Notes: generated from the sequence alone by a model not told the origin. Shown: positions 47,633-58,483, counted from the stretch's first letter. The stretch is DNA of 64,000 nt from Tepidiforma sp. (GCF_026003995.1 NZ_BPIG01000001.1:1-64000), one strand, 5' to 3'. Numbers and translations are program-made.

Positions 47633-49105
47633 TCATTTCTTCAGCTCCCGTTCCAGCAGCTCCTGCACCACCTGCGCGTTCGCCCGCCCCCGCGTCTCCC
47701 GCATCACCTGGCCGATGAGGAACTTGACGGCCGTCTCCTTCCCCGCGTGGTAATCCGCCACCGCCTTAGGGTTCGCCGCGATCGCCTTCCGGACCAGCCC
47801 CGCAAGCTCATCCTGCCCGCCGATCTGGGCCAGGCCCTGCCGTTCGATGATCGCCTGCGCGCTCTCGCCGGAGGCGACCATCTGGTCGAACACCTCCTTG
47901 CCGACGAGCGCCGTTATGGCGCCGCTGGCCACCTGCTCGATCAGCCCCGCCAGCGCAGCCGGCTCGAGCGGGAACCGGTCGATCTCCGCCTGGTTCGCGT
48001 TCAGCCAGCGCGCCACCTCGCCCAGCATCCAGTTCGCCGCCAGCTTCGCCCGGCGCGCCTCGTCGCCGCTCAGCGCGGCCATCAGCTGCTCGAAGTACTC
48101 TGCCCGCGGCCGCTCTTCCGCCAGCGTCGCCGCTTCGTAGGCGCTCAGCCCGAGCGCCCGGTAGCGCTCGACCTTCGCCGCCGGCAGCTCCGGCATCCGC
48201 GCGCGCACCCGCTCCACGAACGCCGCGCTCAGCCGCAGCGGCGGCAGGTCGGGCTCGGGAAAGTAGCGGTAATCGTGCGCGTGCTCTTTGCTCCGCTGGC
48301 TCAGCGTCGCCTGCCGCTCGTCCGACCAGCCGCGGGTCTCCTGCTCGATCCGCCCGCCCGCCTCCAGCACCCCGATCTGGCGCTTCGCCTCGAAGACCAG
48401 CGCGTCGTGCACGGCCCGGAAGCTGTTCATGTTCTTGATTTCGACCTTCGTGCCGAAGGCGGTGTCGCCGCGCCGCCGCACCGAGATGTTCGCGTCGCAG
48501 CGGAAGTCGCCCTCCTCCATGTTGGCATTGCTGACGCCGATGTAGCGCAGCACCTGCCGCAGCCGGACGAGGTACTCGCGCGCCTCGGCGGCGCTCCGGA
48601 TGTCCGGTTCGCTCACGATCTCCATCAGCGGCGTCCCGGAACGGTTGACGTCGATCAGGCTGTACGGCTCGCCGGTCACCGGGTCCACCCGGTGGAGCAG
48701 CCGCGCCGTGTCCTCTTCCATGTGCACGCGCGTGATGCCGACCCGCCGCCGCTCGCCGTCGACCTCCACCTCGAGCCATCCCTCCCGGCAGATCGGCAGG
48801 TCGTACTGCGAAATCTGGTAGCCCTTCATCAGGTCCGGGTAGTGGTAGTTCTTCCGGTCGAACTTGCTGAACGGCGCGATAGAACAGTTCAGCGCCAGCC
48901 CCGTGAGGACGATGTCCTCGATCGCCTTCTCGTTGATGACGGGCAGGACGCCCGGCATCCCGAGGCAGACCGGGCAGACGTGCGTGTTCGGCTCCGCCCC
49001 CGAGTAGTCGGCGCTGCACCCGCAGAACATCTTGCTGGCGGTCTTGAGCTGGCAGTGCACTTCGAGGCCGATGACGACCTCGTAATCAGTCGCGATGGCG
49101 GTCAC
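47633..49105 (-). CDS. gatB: Asp-tRNA(Asn)/Glu-tRNA(Gln) amidotransferase subunit GatB
   Basis: [53 protein letters not shown]. Confidence 0.97.
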   Translation of the reverse strand: MTAIATDYEVVIGLEVHCQLKTASKMFCGCSADYSGAEPNTHVCPVCLGMPGVLPVINEKAIEDIVLTGLALNCSIAPFSKFDRKNYHYPDLMKGYQISQYDLPICREGWLEVEVDGERRRVGITRVHMEEDTARLLHRVDPVTGEPYSLIDVNRSGTPLMEIVSEPDIRSAAEAREYLVRLRQVLRYIGVSNANMEEGDFRCDANISVRRRGDTAFGTKVEIKNMNSFRAVHDALVFEAKRQIGVLEAGGRIEQETRGWSDERQATLSQRSKEHAHDYRYFPEPDLPPLRLSAAFVERVRARMPELPAAKVERYRALGLSAYEAATLAEERPRAEYFEQLMAALSGDEARRAKLAANWMLGEVARWLNANQAEIDRFPLEPAALAGLIEQVASGAITALVGKEVFDQMVASGESAQAIIERQGLAQIGGQDELAGLVRKAIAANPKAVADYHAGKETAVKFLIGQVMRETRGRANAQVVQELLERELKK

Positions 49106-49196
49106 GCACTTCCCTCCGCCGTGTGGCCACCTCCCGAGTATAGGCGCGGGCCCGGCAACGGGTAACCGGGGGAATGCCGGATCTCGAACCCCGCCA

Positions 49197-50003
49197 TCAC
49201 ACGCCGGCCGCCTTCAGCCCGAGCCGCACCGCGACGAGGATGAGCGCCCCCGCCAGCGCGCGGAGGATGATGCCGCCGTGGAGCCGGTGCGCCAGCCGCG
49301 CCCCGACCTGCGCGCCGGGAATCGCCCCGGCAGCGAGCAGCAGCGCCTCCGCCAGCGCCCGGTCCCAGCCCAGCACGCCCTGTGCGAAATGCACCGCCGT
49401 CCCCTCGGCCGCCATGAACATCAGCACGAAGTGCGACGTCGCCGCCGCGATGTGCACCGGGAAGTGCAGCATCGTCGCCATGATCGGCACGTGGATGATG
49501 CCGCCGCCGATGCCCAGCAGGCTGCTGATGAAGCCCACCGCCGTGCTGATCAGCACGCCCTTCCAGAGGTGGTACGAATAGGTGAACGTGTTGCCGTGGA
49601 TGTCCCGGATGGTCCGCCGCACCACGCCCCGCCCCTGCACCGGCGGCACGATCGCCTGGTTGTGCCGGCGGATGAGCAGGTAGAGCCCCACCCCCGCGAG
49701 CAGCAGCGCGAATATCGCATCGAACAGCCGCCGTGGCACGTAGCCGACCGCGATCGCGCCGGCCACCGCCCCCGGGAACGTGCCGATGATGAACCACCAC
49801 GCCGAGCGGAAGTCGATCCGCTTCTGCAGCCCGTACGCCAGCGACCCCGATGCCGCATTCGCACACACGACGAGCAGCGAAATCGCCGTGATCTGCTCCG
49901 GGTCCTTGTCCGGGTACACGAGCAGGAGGACGGGCACGAGGACGAACCCGCCGCCAGCCCCGACCAGCGTGCCGAACGCACCTACGGCGAACCCGAGCAG
50001 CAC
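49197..50003 (-). CDS. TauE/SafE family sulfite exporter/permease
   Basis: [61 protein letters not shown]. Confidence 0.88.
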   Translation of the reverse strand: MLLGFAVGAFGTLVGAGGGFVLVPVLLLVYPDKDPEQITAISLLVVCANAASGSLAYGLQKRIDFRSAWWFIIGTFPGAVAGAIAVGYVPRRLFDAIFALLLAGVGLYLLIRRHNQAIVPPVQGRGVVRRTIRDIHGNTFTYSYHLWKGVLISTAVGFISSLLGIGGGIIHVPIMATMLHFPVHIAAATSHFVLMFMAAEGTAVHFAQGVLGWDRALAEALLLAAGAIPGAQVGARLAHRLHGGIILRALAGALILVAVRLGLKAAGV

Positions 50004-50092
50004 GAGAAGGGGGTCGGTCGGCTCCAGGGCGGTCCCTCGCGAATCCGTTACCTCGAGTTTCGCCCTTCCGCGCGGACCGGTCTACCGGCCAA

Positions 50093-51889
50093 TCACACCG
50101 GGATGCCGCCCTCGTCGGCGTAGTCGCCCCGCCGCCCGAACGCCCGGCCGCGGAGCCGGTCGAACATCCCGCCGAGCCGGTCCTGCAGGTGCGCCCAGCG
50201 CCGCTCGATGCGGCCCCGGAGCCAGCCCCGCGTCGAGCCCGTCTCCCGATACCGCGCGTACCGCGCTTCCAGCCGCCGCTTCGGCCGCATCCGCCGCAGG
50301 CGCGCCAGCTCGCGGACCAGCGCCCGCCGGAGCAGCGCCGCCGCTTCTGCGTGGTCGGTGTGCGCGCCTTCCCCCGGCTCCGGCACGGTGTGGTCGACGA
50401 TGCCCAGCCGCAGGCAGTCGTGCGAGGTCAGCCGCAGCCGCTCCGCGACCTCTGCCGGCCCGCCTTCGAGCACCGCCGCCGCGTCCTCCGGCCGGACCAC
50501 TTCGTAGACGGCGTTATCGAGCATGAGCACCCGGTCGGCCGCCGCCATCGCCATCGCCGCTTCGGAATTCCCTTCGCCCGTGATGACGGCCACCGTCGGC
50601 GAGGCTGCGCTCAGCATCGCCGCCATGCACCCGGCGATCGCGGCGCCCTGCCCCGCCTCTTCCGCTGCCAGCGACGGGTCGGCGCCCGCCGTATCCACCA
50701 GCGTCACCACCGGCAGCCCGAGCCGCGACCCGAGCCGAATCGCCCGCTCCGCCTTCCGGAAGCCGGCGGGCCCGATGAGCCCGCTCTGCTCGCCGCCGTG
50801 CGGCCGCACCTGCCCGACGAACACCGCTGCCTCGCCGTCCAGCGCGCCGATGCCCGCCACGATGGCGGGGTCATCCGTCCCGCTCCGGTCGCCATGCAGC
50901 TCGAAGAACGCGGTGGTCATCCGCGCGATGAACTCCCGCGCGGTCGGCCGCTTCTCGTGGCGCGAAAGCTGCACCTGCTGCCAGGCCGGCCGCGGCGTGT
51001 GGTGGACGTGGCCCGGCCGCGCCCCCTGCCCGGCGTTCGCGCCGTTCTGCCGGTCCAGCAGGTCCAGCAGACCCGCCAGCGTGTCCCGCAGTTGCGGCCG
51101 CGCCACCACCGCATCGATCAGGCCGTGCTGCAGGTGCGCTTCCGAGGTGTGCGCCCCCTCCGGCAGCCCGTTCTTCGCCGATTCCTCCAGCGCCCGCAGC
51201 GCCGCATACCCGACGAGCGCGTTCGGCTCGGCGACCAGCACGTCGGCGAGGTTGATGAAGCCCGAATACGCCGACCCCGTCGTCGGGTCCGTCAGCACGC
51301 AAAGGTACGGCAGCCCCTGTTCGCGGTGGCGTTCGATGGCGACGGCGATCCGCGGCCCCTGCATCAGGGCGAGCAGCCCCTCCTGCATCCGGGTCCCGGA
51401 CGTCGAGCAGACGAGGACCACCGGCAGCCGCCGCGAGGCCGCGCGTTCGAACGCCCGCGCCAGCCGTTCGCCCGCTGCCACGCCGATCGACCCGCCGAGG
51501 AACGCGAAATCGACCACGCCCACGACGACGTCGTGGCCGCCGATGGCGCCCCGGCCCGTCACGGCCGCCTCGGTCAGGCGCGTCCGCCGCTGCTCCTGGA
51601 TGACCCGCGACCGGTACGAATACCGCTTGCTCCCGGGGAACGAGAGCGGGTCGATCGCCGAGACGGCGCGGTCGTCCTCGTGGAAGGTGCCGAGGTCGAG
51701 CAGCGTGGCGAGCCGCTCCTGCGCCGTCAGGTGGAAGTGGAACCCGCAGGCGTGGCACACCCGGAACCGTTCGTACAGCCGCGAGCCTTCGAGGTTCGCC
51801 CCGCACGAGAGGCACCGCTCCGGCTGCCGTTCGGGTTCGCTCCGCGGGGCCTCCTCGCCCCGCCGCAGGATGCTTCGAATCCCTTTCAC
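50093..51889 (-). CDS. accDA: Fused acetyl-CoA carboxylase carboxyltransferase beta-alpha (AccD-AccA)
   Basis: AccD zinc finger CLSCGANLEGSRLYERFRVCHACGFHF; AccA-like C-terminal half FIARMTTAFFELHGDRSGTDDPAIVAGIGALDG...DTAGADPSLAAEEAGQ. Confidence 0.93.
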   Translation of the reverse strand: MKGIRSILRRGEEAPRSEPERQPERCLSCGANLEGSRLYERFRVCHACGFHFHLTAQERLATLLDLGTFHEDDRAVSAIDPLSFPGSKRYSYRSRVIQEQRRTRLTEAAVTGRGAIGGHDVVVGVVDFAFLGGSIGVAAGERLARAFERAASRRLPVVLVCSTSGTRMQEGLLALMQGPRIAVAIERHREQGLPYLCVLTDPTTGSAYSGFINLADVLVAEPNALVGYAALRALEESAKNGLPEGAHTSEAHLQHGLIDAVVARPQLRDTLAGLLDLLDRQNGANAGQGARPGHVHHTPRPAWQQVQLSRHEKRPTAREFIARMTTAFFELHGDRSGTDDPAIVAGIGALDGEAAVFVGQVRPHGGEQSGLIGPAGFRKAERAIRLGSRLGLPVVTLVDTAGADPSLAAEEAGQGAAIAGCMAAMLSAASPTVAVITGEGNSEAAMAMAAADRVLMLDNAVYEVVRPEDAAAVLEGGPAEVAERLRLTSHDCLRLGIVDHTVPEPGEGAHTDHAEAAALLRRALVRELARLRRMRPKRRLEARYARYRETGSTRGWLRGRIERRWAHLQDRLGGMFDRLRGRAFGRRGDYADEGGIPV

Positions 51890-51904
51890 GCTGGCTCCAG
51901 TCTA

Positions 51905-54373
51905 TCAGGCCTCGTCATCCGCGCCCTCGCGCGCCAGCACCCGCCGCGAATCGCCCTCCTCCCGCGGCCCGACGATGCCCTCCGCCTCCAGCATCTCGAG
52001 AATCTTCGCCGCCTTCAGGTAGCCCACCCGGAGCCGCCGCTGCAGCAGCGCCGGCGAAATCCGCTGGTGCTTCGCTGCCAGCGCCCGCGCCTGGATGACC
52101 GCCGGGTCGTCCTCCTCCACCGCGATGTCCGCATCGCCGCCGTTCTGCGCCGCCAGCGCCTCCTCCAGCAGCGCGTCGGCCGTCTCCGGCGCCAGCGCCC
52201 GGAACCGGTCGTCCTTCCAGAACGTCACCAGCCGCTCCACTTCCGCGTCCGACAGGTACACACCCTGGATGCGAATCGGCTTCCCGGCATCGCGCGGCAG
52301 GTAGAGCATGTCGCCCCGGCCCAGCAGCTTCTCCGCGCCGCCCATGTCGAGGATCGTCCGCGAGTCCGTCTGCGACGTCACCGCGAACGCGATCCGGGTC
52401 GGGAAGTTCGCCTTGATGAGGCCGGTCACGACATCGACCGACGGCCGCTGCGTCGCCACGATGAGGTGGATGCCCGTCGCGCGCGCCAGCTGCGCCAGCC
52501 GGCAGATCAGCTTCTCCACCTCGAAGGGCGCCGCCATCATCAGGTCCGCCAGCTCGTCGATGATCACCACCCAGTACGGCAGCTTCTTCAGCGTCCGCGG
52601 GTGCTTGTTGTACCCCTCGATGTTCCGCACGCCGAGCTCGGCGAACTTCTTGTAGCGCGCCTCCATCTCCCCGACGACCGCCTGCAGCACCCCGACCACC
52701 TTGTCCATGTCCACGATGACTTCGCTGAAGGCCATGTGCGGGATGCCCGAGTACCCGACCAGCTCCACCCGCTTCGGGTCCACCATCACGAACCGCACGT
52801 CGTCCGGCGTGGCGTTCATCATGATGCAGGCGATGATCGCGTTCATGCAGACGCTCTTGCCCGAGCCCGTCGCCCCGGCGATGAGCAGGTGCGGCATCGC
52901 CGCGAGGTCGGCCACCACCGGCGCCCCCGCCACCCCCTTGCCCAGCGCGATCGCGAGCTTCGACTTCCGCGCGACCTCCGCGAACTCCTTCGTCTCCATC
53001 ACGGACCGCAGCGTCACCACCGTCGCGCTGTCGTTCGGCACCTCGATGCCGACGATCGCCCGGCCCGGCACCGGCGCTTCGATGCGCAGGCTCGGGGCCG
53101 CAAGCGCCAGCGCGAGGTCGTTCTGCAGCGCCGTGATCTTGTTCACCCGCACCCGCGTCCGCGAGACCTCGACCCGCTCCGTCCGCGGGCGGCCGTCCGG
53201 CCCGAGCAGCGGCTTGCCGTTCTCGTCCCGCAGCGGCACGTCCTTGTAGCGCACCTCCCAGCCCGGCTCGACGCCGAACTGCGTCACCGTCGGCCCTTCG
53301 TTGATCTCCACCACCGTCGCATCGACGCCGAAGCTCGCGAGCGTATCGACGATGAGCTGCGCGCGGGCGGCGTTGTCGTGCCGGCGGCTCGCGCTCGGCT
53401 GCGGCGGGTTCAGCAGCTCCATCGCCGGCAGGTGCCAGCCGCTCCGCGTCTCGAGCGGCAGCCCGAGCTGCTCCGGCTCGCCCGGCTCCTCTTCCGCCGA
53501 CGCCTCCGCGCTCCCTTCAGGTCCGAACGCCGACGGCAGCTCCTCCTCGGCGGCCGGCGGCGCAGGCTCCTCGGCTGGCACCTCCGTGAACGCCGCCGCC
53601 GCGCCGACGCCCACCGGCGATGCCGGTGCGCCCGGCTCGATCCGCGGCCGGAACACCACCGGCGGCGGCTCCAGCGAGGGCCCGGCGGGCTGCAGCCGGC
53701 CGTACTCCGCCGCCCCGATGACGACCTCCTCCTCCCGCTCGGGCCGCCGGAAGATGAACGCAATCCACCGCCCGGCTGCCGCCGCGGCCCGGTGCGGCAG
53801 CCGCCGCTCCCACGCCTCCTGCAGCCAGAGCGGGACGTGCACCGCCACCCACCGGGTCGGACCTGGCGCCAGCAGCGCCGCCGCGATGATGAACAGGCTC
53901 AGCCAGGCGACCTTCCCGAGCAGCCCGGCCACCAGCAGCTGGCCGAACCGCCCGCCGAGGCTCACCTCCGCAAACTCCACCGTCCCGATGCGCCACTGCG
54001 CCTCGTTCAGCCCGAGCAGCCCCCACGTGAACAGCCCCAGCGCGATGACGCCTGCCGTCCGCTGCACGAGCAGCCGCCGGTCGAGATACCAGCCGCGCCA
54101 GGTCACGACCGCGCCGTAGAGCGCCCATGCCGCCAGCACGATGAGCCCGAAGCCGATGCCCCGGAGGACGGCGTCCCGCGCCCGCTCGAGCGCCGCCGCG
54201 CCGTCGAACAGCGCAATCCAGGCAGCGAATGCCGCCACCGCCAGGGCGGCCGCCGCCTCTTTCCACCATCGCCGAAGGAGAGCGAACTGGCTTCGCCGCG
54301 CGCCCGCGCGGGAGCTCCGCTTCGCCGGCGTGCGCGCCGGGCGGGCCCGGCCCTTCGTCGTGCGTGCCGCCAT
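51905..54373 (-). CDS. ftsK: DNA translocase FtsK/SpoIIIE
   Basis: HLLIAGATGSGKSVCMNAIIACIMMNATPDDVRFVMVDPKRVEL; LPYWVVIIDELADLMM; C-terminal gamma-like domain. Confidence 0.96.
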   Translation of the reverse strand: MAARTTKGRARPARTPAKRSSRAGARRSQFALLRRWWKEAAAALAVAAFAAWIALFDGAAALERARDAVLRGIGFGLIVLAAWALYGAVVTWRGWYLDRRLLVQRTAGVIALGLFTWGLLGLNEAQWRIGTVEFAEVSLGGRFGQLLVAGLLGKVAWLSLFIIAAALLAPGPTRWVAVHVPLWLQEAWERRLPHRAAAAAGRWIAFIFRRPEREEEVVIGAAEYGRLQPAGPSLEPPPVVFRPRIEPGAPASPVGVGAAAAFTEVPAEEPAPPAAEEELPSAFGPEGSAEASAEEEPGEPEQLGLPLETRSGWHLPAMELLNPPQPSASRRHDNAARAQLIVDTLASFGVDATVVEINEGPTVTQFGVEPGWEVRYKDVPLRDENGKPLLGPDGRPRTERVEVSRTRVRVNKITALQNDLALALAAPSLRIEAPVPGRAIVGIEVPNDSATVVTLRSVMETKEFAEVARKSKLAIALGKGVAGAPVVADLAAMPHLLIAGATGSGKSVCMNAIIACIMMNATPDDVRFVMVDPKRVELVGYSGIPHMAFSEVIVDMDKVVGVLQAVVGEMEARYKKFAELGVRNIEGYNKHPRTLKKLPYWVVIIDELADLMMAAPFEVEKLICRLAQLARATGIHLIVATQRPSVDVVTGLIKANFPTRIAFAVTSQTDSRTILDMGGAEKLLGRGDMLYLPRDAGKPIRIQGVYLSDAEVERLVTFWKDDRFRALAPETADALLEEALAAQNGGDADIAVEEDDPAVIQARALAAKHQRISPALLQRRLRVGYLKAAKILEMLEAEGIVGPREEGDSRRVLAREGADDEA

Positions 54374-54448
54374 ACGACCTGCACTCCTCAGCTGCCGGCC
54401 GAAACCCCCCGCTGGCCCCGGCCACGCGCCCCCAGAATCTTTGCCGAC

Positions 54449-56107
54449 CTAGACCTCGACCGTCACGGTCAGCACCATCGGGCGCCTGCGCGTCTCATCA
54501 TAAAGGAACTTGCTGACCCCGTCCCTGATCCGGTTGTTGATGTCGCCGAACTCCGCGTAGTGCTCGGCCCCCTGCAGCGCCTTCGCCACCACCTCGCGCG
54601 TCCGCTCCGCGAGGTCCTCACGCTCTTCTAGGTCCACGAATCCCCGCGCCAGGATCTCCGCCGGCCGCTCCAGCGCGCCCGTCTGCTTGTCGACCGCCAC
54701 GATGACGACCACGACCCCGTCGGTCGAAAGGTGTGCACGGTCGCGCAGGATGTGCTGGTCCACGTCGCCGATGCCCAGCCCGTCGACGTACACGTAGCTC
54801 GCCGGCACGCGGTCGCCGAGCCAGGCCGCCTCCTCGTCGATCTCCAGCACGTCGCCGTCCGTGAGCACGAACGCGTTCCCCGCCGGCACACCGACCGACT
54901 CCGCCAGCCGCGCGTGCACCACGAGGTGCCGGTACTCCCCGTGGATTGGCACGAAGTACTCCGGCTGCAGGAGCCCCTGGATGATCTTCAGCTCCTCCCG
55001 GCTCGCGTGGCCGCGGACGTGGATGTTCGACACCCGGTTGTAGAGCACGTCGGCTCCCAGCCGGAACAGGTTGTCGACGTTCCGGTATACCGCTTGCTCG
55101 TTCCCCGGGATCGGCGACGCCGAGAGCACCACCGTGTCGCCCTTCGTGATCTGGATGTGCCGGTGATCGCCGTTCGCCATCCGGGTGAGCGCGCTCGTCG
55201 GCTCGCCCTGGCTGCCCGTCGTCACTACCACCAGCTTCGAGGGCGGCGTGTTCCGCATCTCTTCGACCCCGATGATCGTGCCCTCCGGCGCCTGCAGGTA
55301 GCCGAGCTGCCGCGCCATCGCCACGTTGTCGATCATCGACCGCCCGGTCACGAACACCTTCCGGTTGGTGAACACCGCCGCATCGACCACCTGCTGCACC
55401 CGCGAAATCAGCGACGCGAACGTCGCCACGATGACCCGCCCCGGCGCGTTCACCATGATCTGCTTCAGCGCCTCGCCGACGAGCTGCTCGCTCGGCGTGT
55501 AGCCGTCGACCTCGGCATAAGTCGAGTCCGCCATCAGCAGCAGGCAGCCCTCCGCGCCGATCTGCGCCAGCCGGATGAGATCCGTGTGCTGGTCCATCAC
55601 CGGCGTGTGGTCGAGCTTGAAGTCGCCCGTGTGCACCACCGGCCCGAGCGGCGTCCGGATGATCAGCCCGCAGGCATCCGGGATCGAATGCGCCACCGTG
55701 AAGAACTCCACCTGGAACACGCCGGCCTCGATGACCTGGCCCGGCTCCACCACGTGCGTCTTCGCCTTCTGCGCCAGCCGGTGCTCCTGCAGCTTCACCC
55801 GGATGAGCCCGTCGGTCAGCCGCGTGCTGTATACCGGCACGTCGAACTCCCGCAGGAAGTACGGCAGCGCCCCGACGTGGTCCTCGTGCCCGTGCGTCAG
55901 GAACACGGCCCGGACCTTCTCCTTCCGTTCGCGAAGGTACGTGAAGTCCGGGATGACGAGGTCGACCCCGAGCATCTCTTCCTCGGGGAACATCAGGCCG
56001 ACGTCGATCACGATGATGTCGTCGGCGTACTCCAGCACCATCATGTTGCGGCCGATTTCGCCCAGGCCGCCAAGGGGAATCACGCGAAGCGTCGTTTTCG
56101 AAGTCAT
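54449..56107 (-). CDS. rnj: Ribonuclease J
   Basis: VIPLGGLGEIGRNMMVLEY; FLTHGHEDHVGALPYFL; HTGDFKLDHTP; GSQGEPTSALTRMANGDH. Confidence 0.97.
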   Translation of the reverse strand: MTSKTTLRVIPLGGLGEIGRNMMVLEYADDIIVIDVGLMFPEEEMLGVDLVIPDFTYLRERKEKVRAVFLTHGHEDHVGALPYFLREFDVPVYSTRLTDGLIRVKLQEHRLAQKAKTHVVEPGQVIEAGVFQVEFFTVAHSIPDACGLIIRTPLGPVVHTGDFKLDHTPVMDQHTDLIRLAQIGAEGCLLLMADSTYAEVDGYTPSEQLVGEALKQIMVNAPGRVIVATFASLISRVQQVVDAAVFTNRKVFVTGRSMIDNVAMARQLGYLQAPEGTIIGVEEMRNTPPSKLVVVTTGSQGEPTSALTRMANGDHRHIQITKGDTVVLSASPIPGNEQAVYRNVDNLFRLGADVLYNRVSNIHVRGHASREELKIIQGLLQPEYFVPIHGEYRHLVVHARLAESVGVPAGNAFVLTDGDVLEIDEEAAWLGDRVPASYVYVDGLGIGDVDQHILRDRAHLSTDGVVVVIVAVDKQTGALERPAEILARGFVDLEEREDLAERTREVVAKALQGAEHYAEFGDINNRIRDGVSKFLYDETRRRPMVLTVTVEV

Positions 56108-56113
56108 GGGTTC

Positions 56114-56875
56114 CTATTCGAACAGGGGAATTTGCTGCGGACCAGCCGGGGCGGCCCCGGCCCCGCCGCCCGGCGCGGCGGCCGGGGCAGGCGAAGGCGG
56201 CGCGGAGGCCGCCGGCTGCGGGGCCGGCGACGGTTTCGAGGATGTCGCGGCCGGCGGCTCCCCGGCAGCAGTCTCCGCCGCCGGCGCCGCCGGCGCAGTC
56301 AGCCCCGCGCGCGCCCGCGCGAGGATGTCCCGCAGCCCGCGGAAATCGTCGATGAGCACCTGCCGCAGCGCGCCCTGGTGGAGCGCCGCCGCCGGGTGGT
56401 ACATCGGCACGATGAGCCGGCCGTCGACCTCCTTCGGTCGGCCGTGGATGCGCGAAATCGTCTGCTGCGGGAACCACCGCGCCATCGAAAACCGGCCCAG
56501 CGTCACGATGACCAGCGGGTCCACGAGGTCGATCTGGAGGTCGAGGTACTCAGCGCAGGCCTCGATTTCGCCCGGCAGCGGGTCGCGGTTCCCCGGCGGC
56601 CGGCACTTCAGCACGTTGCAGATGTAGACCTCCTCCCTCCGGAGGCCCGCCTCGGCGATGAGTTCGCTGAGGAACTGCCCCGCCGCGCCCACGAACGGCC
56701 GGCCTTGCCGGTCTTCGTTCAGCCCCGGCGCCTCGCCGATGAACATCACCTCCGCATCGAGCGGACCCTCCCCGGGCACCGCGTGCGTCCGCGTCTCCGC
56801 CAGCGCGCACATCCGGCAGGCGCGGATCACGTCGTACAGCTCCCGCGCCCGCTCCTCCTTCGAGACCGCGATCAC
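56114..56875 (-). CDS. Family 4 uracil-DNA glycosylase with Pro/Ala-rich C-terminal tail ending QQIPLFE
   Basis: CRMCALAETRTHAVPGEGPLDAEVMFIGEAPGLNEDRQGRPFVGAAG; NVLKCRPPGNRDP; YHPAAAL; GTG start. Confidence 0.94.
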   Translation of the reverse strand: MIAVSKEERARELYDVIRACRMCALAETRTHAVPGEGPLDAEVMFIGEAPGLNEDRQGRPFVGAAGQFLSELIAEAGLRREEVYICNVLKCRPPGNRDPLPGEIEACAEYLDLQIDLVDPLVIVTLGRFSMARWFPQQTISRIHGRPKEVDGRLIVPMYHPAAALHQGALRQVLIDDFRGLRDILARARAGLTAPAAPAAETAAGEPPAATSSKPSPAPQPAASAPPSPAPAAAPGGGAGAAPAGPQQIPLFE

Positions 56876-57675
56876 GGATGCACCCCCTCCGCCGCCGGGG
56901 CGGGCAGGGCGCTCCGCAGCCGCCGCGTCGCGGTCACCAGCATCTGCACGCCGATGGCCGAGAGCACCACCGCGAACACGACCTGCAGCCCCCGCCCGCT
57001 GAGCTGCGTCGCCAGCCCCGCCCCGGCCACCGCGCCGGGGATCGCCGCCGGCGTAATCCACTTCGCCGCGGCCGTATCCACCGTGCCCTGCCGGTAGTGC
57101 GTCAGCGCGCCCAGCGCCGAGGCGAGCACGATGACCACGAGCGAAATCCCCTGCGCCGCGTGCTGCTCCGTGCCGAGCACCAGCACCATCGCCGGCACGA
57201 AAATCGCGCCGCCGCCGATGCCGAGCGCGCCGCTCGCGAGGCCGCCCGTTAGCCCGATCGCCGCGGCGATCGCCGCTTCGGCCCCCGGCCCCGGCTCCAG
57301 CCACCCGCCGGAAGGCGCGAAGAACAGCAGGCGGAGCGACACCGCCAGCAGGAAGAGCCCGAACAGCTGCCGCAGCCGCAGCGCCGGGATGCGAAGCGCG
57401 ATGCGCGCCCCCGCCACGGCGCCCGCCATCGCGCCCGCCGCCAGCCCGCCGAAGAGCAGCCAGTCGAAATGGCCCGCCGCCCCGTACAGCACGGCGGCCA
57501 CCGCGGCCGTCGCCGTGATCACCACCAGTGAGGTGCCGTGCGCCACGTGCTGCCGCATCCGCAGCGGCCCCGTCATGAGCGGGACCATCACCGCGCCGCC
57601 GCCCCCGCCGAGCAGCCCGCTCAGCACCCCGCCCGAAAACCCCGCCAGCGCCGACCACCGGCCGCGGGCGCTCAC
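56872..57675 (-). CDS. TauE/SafE family permease
   Basis: FSGGVLSGLLGGGGGAVMVPLM...GTSLVVI; second half GIGGGAIFVPAMVLVLG repeat; GTG start. Confidence 0.87.
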   Translation of the reverse strand: MSARGRWSALAGFSGGVLSGLLGGGGGAVMVPLMTGPLRMRQHVAHGTSLVVITATAAVAAVLYGAAGHFDWLLFGGLAAGAMAGAVAGARIALRIPALRLRQLFGLFLLAVSLRLLFFAPSGGWLEPGPGAEAAIAAAIGLTGGLASGALGIGGGAIFVPAMVLVLGTEQHAAQGISLVVIVLASALGALTHYRQGTVDTAAAKWITPAAIPGAVAGAGLATQLSGRGLQVVFAVVLSAIGVQMLVTATRRLRSALPAPAAEGVHP

Positions 57676-58478
57676 GGCCCCGCTCCCCCCGGCTTCGGCC
57701 GCTTCGGCTGGACGGCCCACGCCATCACGATGCCGATGAAGTACAGCCCCAGCAGCGGCCCGGCGACGAACGTCTGCGTAATCGGGTCCGGCGTCGGCGT
57801 CACGATCGCCGCGATGATGAAGACGACCACCACCGCATACCGCCAGAAACTCAGCAGCTGCCGCGCACGCACGAGCCCAAGCCGCGCCGCGATCGCCAGC
57901 ACCATCGGCAGCTCGAACGAAATGCCCACCCAGAAGACGATGCGCGTCACGAAATCGACGTACTGCTTGATGCCGATCACGTTGTCGATCTCGTCGCTCC
58001 CGAGTTCGAGCAGGAAGCCGAGCGAGGCCGGCAGGATGACCCAGTAGGCGAACGCCATGCCCGCGAGCAAAAAGAACGCCGCCCCGATGATGCCCGGCAG
58101 CAGGATCTTCCGCTCCCGCGGCGTCAGCCCCGGGACGATGAACGCCAGCAGCTGGTAGATCACCACGGGCGAGGCGACGATGACGCCGCCGTAGAGGCCG
58201 ATCTTGACGATGATCCCGATGCGGTCCGTCGGCGAAAAGCTCGAGACCCGGAAGTCCTCCACCCGGTCGCGCGCCGGCGCCACCATCCAGCCGAGGATCG
58301 TCTCCCAGAAGTAGAAGCAGACGATGACGCCGATGAGCACCGCGACCCCGCTCACCATCACGCGGTAGCGGAGCTCCTTCAGGTGCTCCAGCAGCGTCAT
58401 CTCCGGGCCGCCGGAATACCCGCCCGCCTCGGCTGGCGGCGCGGCAGCGCCCTGCTCGCGAATCGGTTCGGCGACCAT
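57672..58478 (-). CDS. tatC: Sec-independent protein translocase TatC
   Basis: MTLLEHLKELRYRVMVS; FVTRIVFWVGISFELPMVL; six TM segments. Confidence 0.96.
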   Translation of the reverse strand: MVAEPIREQGAAAPPAEAGGYSGGPEMTLLEHLKELRYRVMVSGVAVLIGVIVCFYFWETILGWMVAPARDRVEDFRVSSFSPTDRIGIIVKIGLYGGVIVASPVVIYQLLAFIVPGLTPRERKILLPGIIGAAFFLLAGMAFAYWVILPASLGFLLELGSDEIDNVIGIKQYVDFVTRIVFWVGISFELPMVLAIAARLGLVRARQLLSFWRYAVVVVFIIAAIVTPTPDPITQTFVAGPLLGLYFIGIVMAWAVQPKRPKPGGAGP

Positions 58479-58483
58479 CCGGG

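Noticed and set aside
50189-54631. 1480-aa plus-strand ORF
   Set aside because: Fully antisense to accDA, ftsK and the end of rnj, which have clear family motifs; Arg/Pro/His-rich composition typical of spurious frames in high-GC DNA.
54731-57097. 788-aa plus-strand ORF
   Set aside because: Antisense to rnj and UDG; spurious composition.
49197-57675. Two TauE/SafE permeases as part of a sulfur-export system
   Set aside because: They are about 7 kb apart, embedded among unrelated housekeeping genes, with no sulfur-metabolism neighbours; no system supported.
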